From Paenactinomyces guangxiensis (GTDB lineage: Bacteria; Bacillota; Bacilli; Thermoactinomycetales; Thermoactinomycetaceae), in assembly GCF_016055185.1 (NCBI RefSeq), contig NZ_JAECVR010000014.1, positions 1-64,000 on the forward strand: a DNA stretch of 64,000 bases, given 5' to 3'. Each line of letters opens with the position of its first letter. Position 1 is the stretch's first letter. The notes beneath the pieces are model-generated. The model saw only the letters and a list, made by a program, of their open reading frames with translations, ran no database searches and was not told where the DNA came from. Shown here piece by piece: positions 55,820 through 64,000 of the stretch. Both the position numbers and the translations under genes were made by a program.

Positions 55820-56521
55820 ATGAAAAAACGAATCCTGATTGTAGATGACGAAGAAAAAATTGTTTCCACCATTTGCGATACACTGGCGCAAGAAGATTTC
55901 GAACCGCTTCCGGAGCTGAACGGAGAAAACGCCATTCACCGTTTAAAGAGCGGGGAGAAGATTCATCTGGTTCTGCTTGACTGGATGATGCCGGGTATAA
56001 GCGGATTGGAAGTATGCAAGCAGATCCGCTCCTTTTCCGATGTTCCGATCATATTTTTAACCGCAAAATCGGATGAGTATGATAAATTGCTCGGCCTGGA
56101 GCTGGGGGCTGATGATTATATTACCAAACCCTTTTCCATGAGGGAACTGGTCACGCGAATCCGGGTTGTGTTGCGGAGGTTTCCGGTTTCGTCGGTGAAC
56201 GGGGCGGCGGACGAGGAACGAATCGTATATAAGGATTTAATCGTCGATCCGGCGCAATATAAGGTGTGGCTGCAAGGAAATGAGGTGGTTTGTACCCACA
56301 CCGAATTTAAAATATTAAGCACGCTCGCCGCCCACCCCGGACGGGTCTACAGCCGTTCACAATTGCTTGAAATTGCCCTTGGTGAGGAATACATCGGCTA
56401 TGAACGCTCCATTGACACACATATCCACAACCTGCGCAAGAAAATGAAAGCCGCTTGTCCCCTGTTTGCAGGGATTCGCACCGTGTTTGGCGTGGGCTAT
56501 ACACTGGGGGATGCATCGTGA
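55820..56521 (+). CDS. OmpR-family response regulator
   Basis: A 233-aa regulator: receiver domain with acidic pair DD (residues 9-10), phospho-acceptor Asp54 in LVLLDWMMPG, Thr in FLTAKS and Lys in TKPFSMREL, then a winged-helix DNA-binding domain with THTEFKILSTLAAHPGRVYSRSQLL. GGGAGGGG precedes the ATG. Its end overlaps the kinase start by 4 bases. Likely targets include the ABC genes just upstream. Confidence 0.95.
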   Translation: MKKRILIVDDEEKIVSTICDTLAQEDFEPLPELNGENAIHRLKSGEKIHLVLLDWMMPGISGLEVCKQIRSFSDVPIIFLTAKSDEYDKLLGLELGADDYITKPFSMRELVTRIRVVLRRFPVSSVNGAADEERIVYKDLIVDPAQYKVWLQGNEVVCTHTEFKILSTLAAHPGRVYSRSQLLEIALGEEYIGYERSIDTHIHNLRKKMKAACPLFAGIRTVFGVGYTLGDAS

Positions 56522-57543
56522 AGCGAATCCGGCGAAGTCCGTCTCTTATCTTATCTCTGGCTTTGCTCCCGGGAATGGGATTGGCGTTTCTATTGGGTGA
56601 AAACTGGAGATTATCCGTTATAGAGGGAGGCTTTCCTTTCATATGGTGGTCGCTGCTTCTGCTGCTGTTGCTATTTGGCCTGGGACTCATTTTTTGGGTG
56701 GAACGGGAGCAAAAGAGACGATTATCCGCCTTGATACAAATGGCGGAACAGATGGTTCCTTCAGCTGAAGAAGAAAAAGAGAACCCCGATGACGATGAGA
56801 TCGGGAGACTGGCCCGATTGATCAGCCGTTTAGAATCCCGTCTTACCAGAGAGGAGCAATTTAGAAATCAACTTATTGCGGATGCCGCCCATGAACTGCG
56901 GACACCGATCACCATCTTGCGCGGGCAGCTGGAATCTTTTTCTGCGAAAGAGCAAGTACATCCGGCACAGCTGCTGCCGCTGGTAGACGAAACCATGCGC
57001 ATGTCAAGGCTGATTCAGGATTTGCAACAGTTAAGCCTGGCAGAAGCACGGAAACTCAGCTTACATAAAAGCTGGCTTCAGCTCCCTTTATGGTTGAATG
57101 AAATATTTGAAGTGCTGAAAACAGAAGCTGAAGAGAAGCAAATTGCACTGGAAATAACACAAACAGCCAATGGTGAAGTGTACTGGGATTCTTCCCGCAT
57201 GAAGCAGGTTTTGCTCAATTTGATCGGAAACGCTCTTCAATACACGCCCCGAAACGGGAAGGTTTTAATCTCTGCTCAAGAGTATGCAGGAAAGATTGAA
57301 ATCAAAATCCGAGATAACGGACCCGGAATTCCCCCCGAAAAGCTGCCATATATTTTTCAGCGCTTTTACCGTGTGGAGGGGTCGCGCAATCGCTTGTCCG
57401 GCGGTAGCGGACTCGGGCTGGCGATTGCCAAAGAATTTGTCGAAATCCATGAGGGAAAGATCCGGGTGGAAAGCGAACTGGGGGAGGGAACCACCTTTAC
57501 GCTTGAAGTACCGGTTTTTCCCGAAACGGATTCATTGAGGTGA
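56518..57543 (+). CDS. Sensor histidine kinase
   Basis: A 341-aa kinase with two N-terminal membrane helices (about 10-28 and 42-60) and only a short extracytoplasmic loop, as in intramembrane-sensing kinases. A HAMP-like linker, H-box DAAHELRTPI, N-box NLIGNALQYT, G1 DNGPGIPPE and G2 GGSGLGLAIAKEF follow. The GTG at 56518 overlaps the regulator stop. A short loop and a neighbouring MacB-type transporter recall the BceS/BceAB arrangement. Confidence 0.93.
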   Translation: MKRIRRSPSLILSLALLPGMGLAFLLGENWRLSVIEGGFPFIWWSLLLLLLLFGLGLIFWVEREQKRRLSALIQMAEQMVPSAEEEKENPDDDEIGRLARLISRLESRLTREEQFRNQLIADAAHELRTPITILRGQLESFSAKEQVHPAQLLPLVDETMRMSRLIQDLQQLSLAEARKLSLHKSWLQLPLWLNEIFEVLKTEAEEKQIALEITQTANGEVYWDSSRMKQVLLNLIGNALQYTPRNGKVLISAQEYAGKIEIKIRDNGPGIPPEKLPYIFQRFYRVEGSRNRLSGGSGLGLAIAKEFVEIHEGKIRVESELGEGTTFTLEVPVFPETDSLR

Positions 57544-57637
57544 ACCCATGATGGATCGTCATGCATGATCATTCACCTGGGAAAGATAAAATAGAAGAGG
57601 TTATGTCAAAAATGCACCCTCTGGGCCAAGCAAAGAA

Positions 57638-57671
57638 AATGACTCAGGTTTCAATTCCTGAGTCATTCTTT
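57638..57671. terminator. Bidirectional terminator
   Basis: AATGACTCAGG pairs perfectly with CCTGAGTCATT around TTTCAATT, with T/A-rich flanks on both sides. It ends the two-component operon and the minus-strand gene at 57683. Confidence 0.9.
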
Positions 57672-57682
57672 ATGGATGTCGG

Positions 57683-58409
57683 CTAATTATCAAACCAAAA
57701 AACGATTCGAACATCACTAAGATCACCGCTATCAGATAGCTCTGTTAACTTTTTCATAGCGTATATAAAATTAGAGCATTTGCTAGCATGAGACTCCATC
57801 CAAGTCATTTCAACGGAATATTCTACTTCTGGATTACGTTCGGTTTTTCCGTCCAAAATATCATTCATTTGATCCATTGACAAAAGGACATCATTATGGA
57901 CGCCTTCAACCCACCGATAGAAATAAGAAGGGATCAAGCAGCCGGATTCTCTTAAATCACGGTAAGTATCTTCACACACCACCCCTTTGTGAATGACTTC
58001 TTTATCCCATTCAAACTCCAATAGTTCCTTTAGAGTAAACCAGGATGCACTATGGACTTCACCTTCACAACATTCATCTTTAAAAGTTTGATACTCCTCT
58101 CTAATTAAGGAACTTACATCACTTGGAAGACCTCTTGGGTAATCAATTGGCTCAATTCCAGCCTCATTTCTAACATCGGCCAATACAGCAAACACAGAGT
58201 AGCTTCTATTATTAAAAGCCCAATAAAGAGCCTTCCTTTGCTTCTTTCAACCGTTCTTCATAGTATGCTCTGTAGTCATATGTTTTACCCTCAGATTCTT
58301 TTAATTTCTTCTCATAATAATTTACCTCTTCCTGAATAACTCTTTTTACTGCTTCCCATTCTCCAGATTTATTTATTTTTTCTACACAGAGATGAATATC
58401 TGCACCCAC
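57683..58409 (-). pseudogene. Conserved hypothetical protein split by a single-base frameshift
   Basis: The 5' part starts at GTG 58409 after AGGAG and reads MGADIHLCVEKINKSGEWE up to EGSLLGF, where it meets TAA (58214-58212). The 3' part continues in the next frame with NNRSYSVFAVLADVRNEAG to 57683. The joined protein, about 241 aa, fits a family of phage- and plasmid-associated proteins that begin GADIH and contain an RxYxLFAxLADVRN motif. The break is at a run of four T (minus strand), so either one base was inserted or the read is wrong. No function is known to me. Confidence 0.75.
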
Positions 58410-58439
58410 TTTGACCACTCCTGTGTTGTTGTTAGTCAA

Positions 58440-58860
58440 CGAAGAAATCGAGGCATGATGTGGTTCTACTTGAAATACAGTTTGCTAATTTAAGCATATC
58501 ATTCTATTCTATTTAAAAAGTGAAATGAATTTACTAACTATTTATTATGTTGTCAAAGGCAGGTATTTCACTGAGCATTAGTAGTATTTCATTCTCTTAA
58601 AATGTGTTCAAAAAACCGATCTAAATGAGGGTCACCAGTAAAACAGGAGGAAACTAAAGATGCTCTTCAATTTAGGATTGGTATTTGGCTCTCCAAGAAA
58701 ACAGCTCTACTCAAATAAGACTGTCGGATGTTATCTGATTGAGGGTAGAGGAAGGGGACTGATGTAGCCGCGATTTCTAATAATTGCAGACTATCTCTTT
58801 TTCTTTACTAATTCTCCCTCTTATTTCATGTTGTTTTTTAATAGTATAATTCCCAACATG
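58440..58860. other. Intergenic stretch between the frameshifted gene and the intron
   Basis: AT-rich. The only coding-like item is the 35-codon plus-strand ORF at 58660-58767. No IS ends, tRNA or attachment site are visible. The palindrome TCCCAACATGGGA (58851-58863) touches the 3' end of the intron. Confidence 0.5.
58660..58767 (+). CDS. Small ORF, possible truncated HTH-type gene start
   Basis: A 35-codon frame, MLFNLGLVFGSPRKQLYSN and on, with AGGAGG 8 bases before the ATG. The start loosely resembles the N-terminus of small XRE-like regulators (FGLG.PRSKLGKWL type), but the helix-turn-helix itself is missing. It may be a remnant. Confidence 0.3.
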   Translation: MLFNLGLVFGSPRKQLYSNKTVGCYLIEGRGRGLM

Positions 58861-58905
58861 GGATGTCGGGTAGGGCAGGCTCCTTTCGAAGCCGTTCCCC
58901 CCTAA

Positions 58906-58939
58906 GAACCGTGCATACGAGTTTCCCCGTACACGGCTC
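58906..58939 (-). ncRNA. Group II intron domain V
   Basis: 34 bases on the minus strand: GAGCCGTGTACGGG, GAAA loop, CTCGTATGCACGGTTC. It has the AGC-type catalytic triad replaced by the CCG/GGU-type stem common in bacterial introns and the two-base bulge. Confidence 0.88.
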
Positions 58940-58947
58940 AAGCCTCT

Positions 58948-60614
58948 TCAAACGCCCCGTGAGGGACGCGGTTTTTCAACGGTTAATCCTAAGCTGTGGA
59001 CTTGGCTGTGACAATTTGGATGCAGAAGAACGCGGTTCTCTTGCAAGTCGGAACCACCTAGAGATCGCCAGACAATGTGATGGCTGTGCCATCCCGTAAG
59101 TTTGGTGATCTTTTGTTTACAAACAGGGCAAATGCCCTTTTGTTCTTTCCAAAGTTGCAGAAGTTGGTGTTTTCCTTTGAGGTTGTCCACCATCTTAATG
59201 CCGAGACGCTTCTCAAAGTATAGTTCCCACACCGGATCAAAAGGATTGGCTTCAGCTTTCACCTTAACATGCCGTTGAATAGGAAAGCGTGATGCGCGGA
59301 GCAGTATCATTTCTTTTCTGTTGTCTTCACCGAAGAACACCCAGTGGTTTCCACCGATGGTTTTAAAATATTTCTTTTTAATCCATTGCATTGGTTTATT
59401 TGGATGTCTGCGCTTTGCCCATCTTAGCAGGGAGTGAAGCATTTCATGATCGATGCGTGCGAATGTGCTTTTGCTTGCAATATGTTGATGGTATTGTGTC
59501 CATCCACGAATTACCGGATTTAATAGTCCAATGAGTATCCCGGCTTTTGTTGTCTTGTTTTCCTTAATGATCGCTCGGACTTTTTCTAAGAATGCTTTAA
59601 CATTCTTCTTGGATGGTTTGATGAGAAATTTCCCATTGTATTTACACACGTTTTGACCAAGAAAATCGAACCCATCTTCGATGTGAGTGATTTGTGTTTT
59701 CTCTTGTGAGAGTCTCAGTCCCCGTTCTTTAAGGAATCCTTCGATAAGTGGCTTTACTTCATTTTCTAGGATTTCTCTTGTGCTTCCGGTGATGACAAAG
59801 TCATCAGCGTATCTTATTAGATTTACCTTTGCTCTCTTTGTCACAGGAAACCTATCTCTTAGTCGCTTCTCTAATCCATCCAGTGTCATGTTTGCAAGCA
59901 CAGGAGAGATAATTCCGCCTTGCGGCGTGCCAGCTTCCGTGGGATGGTATATCTGTTGATTCAAGTATCCAGATTTCAACCACTTATATAAAATCTTTTT
60001 ATTCATAGGAATGTTCCGCAATAACCATTCGTGGCTGATCTGGTCGAAGCAGGATTGTATATCTGCTTCTAGAATCCATTGGCCATTTGATTTTCTAGCA
60101 AGTGCTATGTAGCACTGTTGGATCGCGTCGGCTGTTGATCTTTCTCTCCTAAAACCGTATGAATTTGGATCTCCTGTAGTCTCGGCAATTGGTTCCAACG
60201 TAAGTAGATAGAGCGCCTGCATGGCGCGATCTCTCATCGTCGGAATACCGAGGGGACGCTTCTTCCCATTTTTCTTCGGAATGTATATCCGTCGAAGCGG
60301 TTTGGGTTTGTAACCACGTTGCCGAAGACATTTCACTGCTTCTGCTTTCTTTGCAGGTGTTCCCATATTTCATTGTCTACGCCAGGTGTCCGTTTGCCTT
60401 GGTTTTCCGTCACTCGCCGGACGGCAAGTGCCTTACCGCTGAATGAGTGGGTTAACAGACGTTGCAAAGATTTTACCTTGCCCCATCTGCCTTCCTGAGT
60501 TGCCTTCACGATACGCGCTTGGAGCCGACGCACGTTGCGGTAGACCTTTTGCCATTCGATGGCATGCCAGTCCACTTCGTGGGAAGCCGCACCAGTAACT
60601 TTAGTTACTGTCAT
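58948..60614 (-). pseudogene. ltrA: Group II intron reverse transcriptase/maturase, frameshifted
   Basis: The frame starts at ATG 60614 after AAGGAGG and encodes the RT-0 region (MTVTKVTGAASHEVDW to GVDNEIW), then shifts. It continues in another frame from about 60366 (TPAKKAEAVKCLRQRGYKP) to 58948. The second frame has RT motifs PLGIPTMRDRAMQ, the catalytic RYADDFVITG, the maturase X domain, and an HNH endonuclease end (CPVCKQKITKL, HSHHIVWRSLGG, HPNCHSQVH). The total of 1667 bases is one short of an open frame, so a single-base deletion near 60360 explains the break. The full protein would be about 555 aa. Confidence 0.9.
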
Positions 60615-60627
60615 CTGCCTTGCCTCC

Positions 60628-60831
60628 TTAAATGAATATCCCTCCATACGCCGCATACACACGACCGAAGGAAGGAAATGATTGAAAGGTTGCGATGATT
60701 CCATAAAGAAATAGCGAGAACCCTCCTACAGTTCCCAAATACCAAGGCTGTTCTTCTCGTATCTAAAGCCAGACGAGATATCCTCCACCAATTTCAGCGA
60801 TACTAGCGAGTAAAAACCAAATAAGTACCAT
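60628..60831 (-). pseudogene. UPF0060 (YnfA-like) membrane protein remnant
   Basis: From ATG 60831 (AAGGAG upstream) the frame reads MVLIWFLLASIAEIGGGYLV, then WL and an amber TAG at codon 23 (60765-60763), then [21 protein letters not shown] and on to [16 protein letters not shown]. The match to UPF0060 includes AE near the start and GRVYAAYGG. The C-terminal third is missing because the group II intron begins right after it. The frame thus has two lesions: a Trp-to-stop change and truncation. It belongs to the cad operon, 43 bases after the methyltransferase gene. Confidence 0.82.
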
Positions 60832-60873
60832 GATGAAAACTCCTTCGAGTCTGAGAACAAACTGCTTTAGACA

Positions 60874-61506
60874 TTACTCATTGTTCATGGCCTTTTTCCG
60901 AAGTAGAATTTTTCTGTACATCCCGTCAAATAGAACAGGTAAATCTGCTTCAACCGAAACGCTGTTCCGATAAGGCATGACTATGTTTTCAAACCGTCGG
61001 CCAATGTCAGTCCCAAGCACAGCCACGATCGGCCGAATCATTCGTTTGAAAATCGATAACTTCTGATTTGATGGGACAAACTTATCGAATATGATGATTT
61101 GCCCACCCTGACGGGTCACACGGATTATTTCCCCAAAACAGCGATTCGGATCGGGAACCACCGACAGAATGAGGTTGGCAATGACCGTATCAAAAGAGTT
61201 TGAGGGAAAAGCCAGGCTTTGCGCGTCCATCTCCAAAAAAGTGATGTTGGACGAACGATATTTCTGCCTGGCTTTGTTCAGCATATCCGCTGACAAGTCT
61301 ATGGCGGTAATATCCATATCATGATGGATAAGAAACGAAAGGTCTGCTCCTGTTCCCGCTCCGACCAAAAGAGTTTTTTGACCTGACGTAAATTCAATAT
61401 TCTCAAATACCTTTCTCCTAGCGACCAAAAAAATACCGGAATTAAAAAACAAGTCATACAGGGGCGACCAAAGCTTATAGACTACTTTATTCCAGCGGTT
61501 ATCCAA
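60874..61506 (-). CDS. Class I SAM-dependent methyltransferase
   Basis: A 210-aa UbiE/PmtA-like methyltransferase: motif [16 protein letters not shown] (residues about 45-55), motif [13 protein letters not shown], motif [18 protein letters not shown] and [15 protein letters not shown]. It starts 8 bases inside cadA's end. Methyltransferases of this type often accompany CadA and heavy-metal ATPase operons; the substrate (phospholipid or metal-related) is not shown by the sequence. Confidence 0.9.
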   Translation of the reverse strand: MDNRWNKVVYKLWSPLYDLFFNSGIFLVARRKVFENIEFTSGQKTLLVGAGTGADLSFLIHHDMDITAIDLSADMLNKARQKYRSSNITFLEMDAQSLAFPSNSFDTVIANLILSVVPDPNRCFGEIIRVTRQGGQIIIFDKFVPSNQKLSIFKRMIRPIVAVLGTDIGRRFENIVMPYRNSVSVEADLPVLFDGMYRKILLRKKAMNNE

Positions 61507-63628
61507 TGTCGTCCCTCGTTTTTAACAGACGCAACCCATTCAACGTAACGATGAGTGTCGCCCCCATATCGGCAAAGACAGCCATCCATAGGGTGAGCCA
61601 CCCTGGTATGATGAGTAACAATGCCAAAGCTTTAATCGCTAAGGAGAACGTAATATTTTGTTTAATAATCCGTAACGCTTGACGGCTTAATCGGATGGTA
61701 AATGGCAGTTTTTTCAGATCGTCTGCCATGAGTGCAATATCCGCCGTTTCGAGCGCCGTATCCGTTCCGGCTCCACCCATCGCAATCCCAACTGTGGAAG
61801 CAGCCAACGCCGGAGCATCGTTCACACCATCTCCCACCATCGCCACTTTGGAACCATCGGACCGGAGTTGCTTAATAAACTCCAATTTGTCTTGAGGCAA
61901 CAGTTCTGCTTGAACTTCTCCAACTCCTAATTGTTTGCCGATGGCTTCAGCAGTGGCCCGGTTATCCCCGGTCAACATAACTGTCTTCTTAATCCCTAGC
62001 TCATGCAACCGCTGGATCACTCCTTTACTGCTTTCTCTTACTTCATCCGCTACGGCAATGAGAGCCGCCATTTCGATCTCGGTTCCCAACACCATCACGG
62101 TTTTGCCTTGTTGTTGAAGATCAAGGATTTGTTTCCTCGTTTTATCTGGAATGCCGTCTGGTAATAGTTCATCAAATAAGCCAGGACTACCAATGTAATA
62201 AAGCACACCGTTGACCTTCGCTTGTACCCCTTTTCCTGTGAGTGAAGAGAAATCTTCTACTTGTTGGATTGAAACCGCTTCTTCCTCTGCTTTTCGCAGA
62301 ATAGCTGAAGCCAACGGATGCTGCGAGTTCTTCTCAATTGATACCGCAATACTTAAAAATTCTTTTTCTTTGTTGGGTATGAGTGAAATAAAGTCTGTTA
62401 CCACAGGAACTCCGCGTGTTAAAGTCCCTGTTTTATCAAAGGCAATAGTAGAAAGGGCTCCGGCTTCCTCTAAGTGAATCCCGCCTTTGACAAGAACCCC
62501 ATTTCGTGCAGCATTTCCGATGGCCGTCACAATGGATACTGGTGTTGAAACAACCAATGCGCACGGACAACCAACGACGAGGAGAGCCAATCCACGATAG
62601 ATCCAATCGCCCCAATCCGCTTGGAATAAGAGCGGCGGAATCATGGCAATCAAGAAGCCCGCAATCAGAATGGCAGGGGTATAAATTTTCGCGAAACGAT
62701 CAACAAATGCTTGAGAAGGTGCTCGTTCTGCCTGAGCTTCTTCGACCAAATGAATAATCTTGGAAATCGTTGTATCTTCTACTCTTTTGGTTACTTTGAC
62801 TTCCAGCAGCCCTTCCTCGTTTAATGTCCCGGCATACACTTCATCGTCAATGCTTTTTTCCACCGGGATCGATTCACCTGTAATCGGAGCCTGATTATTC
62901 GAGGAGCTTCCTTTAACCACCACTCCATCCATAGCCAGCTTTTGCCCTGGCTTCACGATCATAATGTCCCCGATCTGGATCTCATCGACCGGAACGATGA
63001 TCTCTTCGTCCCCACGCCGGATCAGGGCCTGTTTTGGGGCAATATCCATGAGAGCGCGAATGGATTGACGGGCTTTATCCATTGAGTAAGTCTCCAATGC
63101 CTCACTGATAGCAAAGAGAATGACTACCGTTGCACCTTCTCCCCACTCACCAATGGCCGCCGCACCTAAAATGGCAATCGTCATCAGGGTATACATATCA
63201 AATTGGAGTCGTGTTAGATTAAGTAATCCTTTTCGGAATAAAGCGTATCCGCCAATCAACATGGAAAGGAGATAGGAAATTACAGAAGGAATACTTTTTT
63301 CTTCATAAGATTCACCCATAAACCAACCGAGAAGGAGAAATACCAGAGAAACGCCAACTTGAATGGTTTCTCGCCGCTTCCAAAACGGCTCTCTTTCCAT
63401 CCGTATTTCCTGGTTTTCCGGATAAATCTTCAGATTCTCAAATGCACCGGCATTCTCCAGATCTTGTATGGAAGGCTCCCCATATACTGTGATTTTAGAG
63501 GCTCCAAAGTTTACCTGGGCATCCTTTACACCAGGGAGTTTTTTTATATTTTCTTCAAATTGAGCCGCGCAACTGGCACAGGTAAACCCTTGGACGCGGA
63601 ACACTTTTTTATCTTTCACTTGTTCCAT
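61499..63628 (-). CDS. cadA: Cadmium/zinc/lead-transporting P1B-type ATPase
   Basis: A 709-aa heavy-metal pump: N-terminal HMA domain with C17-A-S-C20, eight membrane helices, the ion site CPC in [14 protein letters not shown], phosphorylation motif DKTGTL, and ATP-binding [10 protein letters not shown]. The CPC with no extra His-rich tail fits the Cd/Zn/Pb group. AAGGAG precedes the ATG, inside the end of cadC (20-base overlap). It expels toxic divalent metals, under CadC control. Confidence 0.95.
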   Translation of the reverse strand: MEQVKDKKVFRVQGFTCASCAAQFEENIKKLPGVKDAQVNFGASKITVYGEPSIQDLENAGAFENLKIYPENQEIRMEREPFWKRRETIQVGVSLVFLLLGWFMGESYEEKSIPSVISYLLSMLIGGYALFRKGLLNLTRLQFDMYTLMTIAILGAAAIGEWGEGATVVILFAISEALETYSMDKARQSIRALMDIAPKQALIRRGDEEIIVPVDEIQIGDIMIVKPGQKLAMDGVVVKGSSSNNQAPITGESIPVEKSIDDEVYAGTLNEEGLLEVKVTKRVEDTTISKIIHLVEEAQAERAPSQAFVDRFAKIYTPAILIAGFLIAMIPPLLFQADWGDWIYRGLALLVVGCPCALVVSTPVSIVTAIGNAARNGVLVKGGIHLEEAGALSTIAFDKTGTLTRGVPVVTDFISLIPNKEKEFLSIAVSIEKNSQHPLASAILRKAEEEAVSIQQVEDFSSLTGKGVQAKVNGVLYYIGSPGLFDELLPDGIPDKTRKQILDLQQQGKTVMVLGTEIEMAALIAVADEVRESSKGVIQRLHELGIKKTVMLTGDNRATAEAIGKQLGVGEVQAELLPQDKLEFIKQLRSDGSKVAMVGDGVNDAPALAASTVGIAMGGAGTDTALETADIALMADDLKKLPFTIRLSRQALRIIKQNITFSLAIKALALLLIIPGWLTLWMAVFADMGATLIVTLNGLRLLKTRDDIG

Positions 63629-63986
63629 TTGTGGTCAACTCCTTACTATGAGCAAATGCCAGTTGGACGAGTTGCTTCACATGATCATCATCCAGAGAAT
63701 AAAAAACGAGTTTTCCCTCTTTCCGATACTTCGCCAGGCCCATATTCCGGAGTAAGCGCAAGTGATGGGAAGCGGTAGCCAATGTGGAGTTAATAATATT
63801 AGCTACGTCACAGACACAAAGTTCGTCTTCTTGAATTAAAACATAAGCAATTTTTAAGCGCGTAGGATCGGCTAATGCTTTAAACAGTTGTGCTGTATCC
63901 ATTGGTTCTACGGTTTCCAATAAAGTTTGCACTCGCTTGACCTTTTCTTCGTCATAACAATATATTTCACAGCGTTCTTCGCTCAT
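63609..63986 (-). CDS. cadC: Metal-sensing ArsR/SmtB repressor CadC
   Basis: A 125-aa winged-helix repressor. The Cd/Pb site of the family, two N-terminal Cys plus two in the alpha3 region, is present: C6 and C10 in RCEIYCYD, C57 and C59 in ELCVCDVA. The alpha5 Zn site D100-x-H102 and H113-x-x-E116 also has the right spacing. HTH region is [23 protein letters not shown] precedes the ATG at 63986. It derepresses cadA when metal binds. The operator would lie mostly beyond the window edge. Confidence 0.94.
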   Translation of the reverse strand: MSEERCEIYCYDEEKVKRVQTLLETVEPMDTAQLFKALADPTRLKIAYVLIQEDELCVCDVANIINSTLATASHHLRLLRNMGLAKYRKEGKLVFYSLDDDHVKQLVQLAFAHSKELTTNGTSER

Positions 63987-64000
63987 TGAATCTCACCTCA

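Larger units (their letters stand above)
58863..60627 (-). mobile_element. Group II intron, 5'-truncated
   Basis: On the minus strand the element holds a reverse-transcriptase/HNH reading frame (60614-58948), then domain V (58939-58906) and a domain VI-like hairpin with a bulged A, ending near 58863-58865 in CCCGAC or CCCGACAT. A full intron needs several hundred bases of domains I-III ahead of the ORF. Here the sequence from 60628 upward is already a UPF0060 membrane-protein gene, so the 5' part is missing. Such 5' truncation is typical of incomplete retrotransposition. Confidence 0.82.

Noticed and set aside
1-64000. CRISPR array, tRNA genes, complete IS elements or prophage
   Set aside because: No regularly spaced direct repeats, cloverleaf sequences, transposase or phage structural genes were seen on reading both strands.

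Overview
The window looks like the chromosome of a Gram-positive, spore-former-type bacterium of the Bacillales with moderate G+C. Evidence: strong AGGAGG-type ribosome binding sites, many TTG and GTG starts, a purEKBCSQLFMNHD operon under two PurR-like boxes and a guanine-class riboswitch, a T-box in front of proC, CodY, a caa3-type ctaBCDEF cluster and a yfhP/mutY neighbourhood as in Bacillus. A member of the Thermoactinomycetaceae or a relative is possible, but I cannot fix the genus from the sequence.

Layout. 1-135: 3' end of a 5S rRNA gene and its terminator, so the window starts at the end of an rRNA operon. 136-5985: ribose uptake operon rbsKDACB behind a long leader with a LacI-type/cre-like operator and no rbsR. 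5986-19816: complete de novo purine operon, with two intercistronic spacers that carry related long palindromes and one small membrane protein gene between purH and purD. 19918-26190: mixed small operons (DUF2892 protein, YerA-type adenine deaminase, deoxyribosyltransferase-like protein, frameshifted peptidase E, Cu/Zn superoxide dismutase, and a Fur-box-controlled orphan siderophore ABC ATPase). 26191-38471: envelope and repair genes (O-antigen-ligase-like protein, LysM-3D protein, AlkA-like glycosylase, MscS channel, YfhP, MutY, VanW protein, GNAT enzyme). 38806-42294: T-box-controlled proC, DUF402 protein, signal peptidase I and codY. 42428-46062: serine beta-lactamase-like protein, ABC exporter and an orphan RsbT-like kinase. 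46063-52100: cytochrome caa3 oxidase genes ctaB, ctaC, ctaD, ctaE, ctaF and a DUF420 gene. 52293-57671: MacB/FtsX-type ABC transporter followed by an OmpR-type two-component system. 57683-64000: accessory region on the minus strand, with a frameshifted gene, a group II intron remnant and a cadC-cadA-methyltransferase-UPF0060 metal-resistance operon.

How the genes work together. Ribose import and phosphorylation (rbs) feeds PRPP, the substrate of the pur operon, and proC, codY and pur are all nutrient-status genes. The most unusual part is 57683-60831. A group II intron that kept its reverse transcriptase ORF (now frameshifted) and domains V and VI, but lost domains I-III, abuts a UPF0060 membrane-protein gene. 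That gene also carries an in-frame amber codon. Together with two other single-base frameshifts (pepE and the 57683-58409 gene) this suggests local gene decay, although sequencing error cannot be excluded for the single-base events. I found no CRISPR array, no tRNA gene and no intact prophage or complete IS element.
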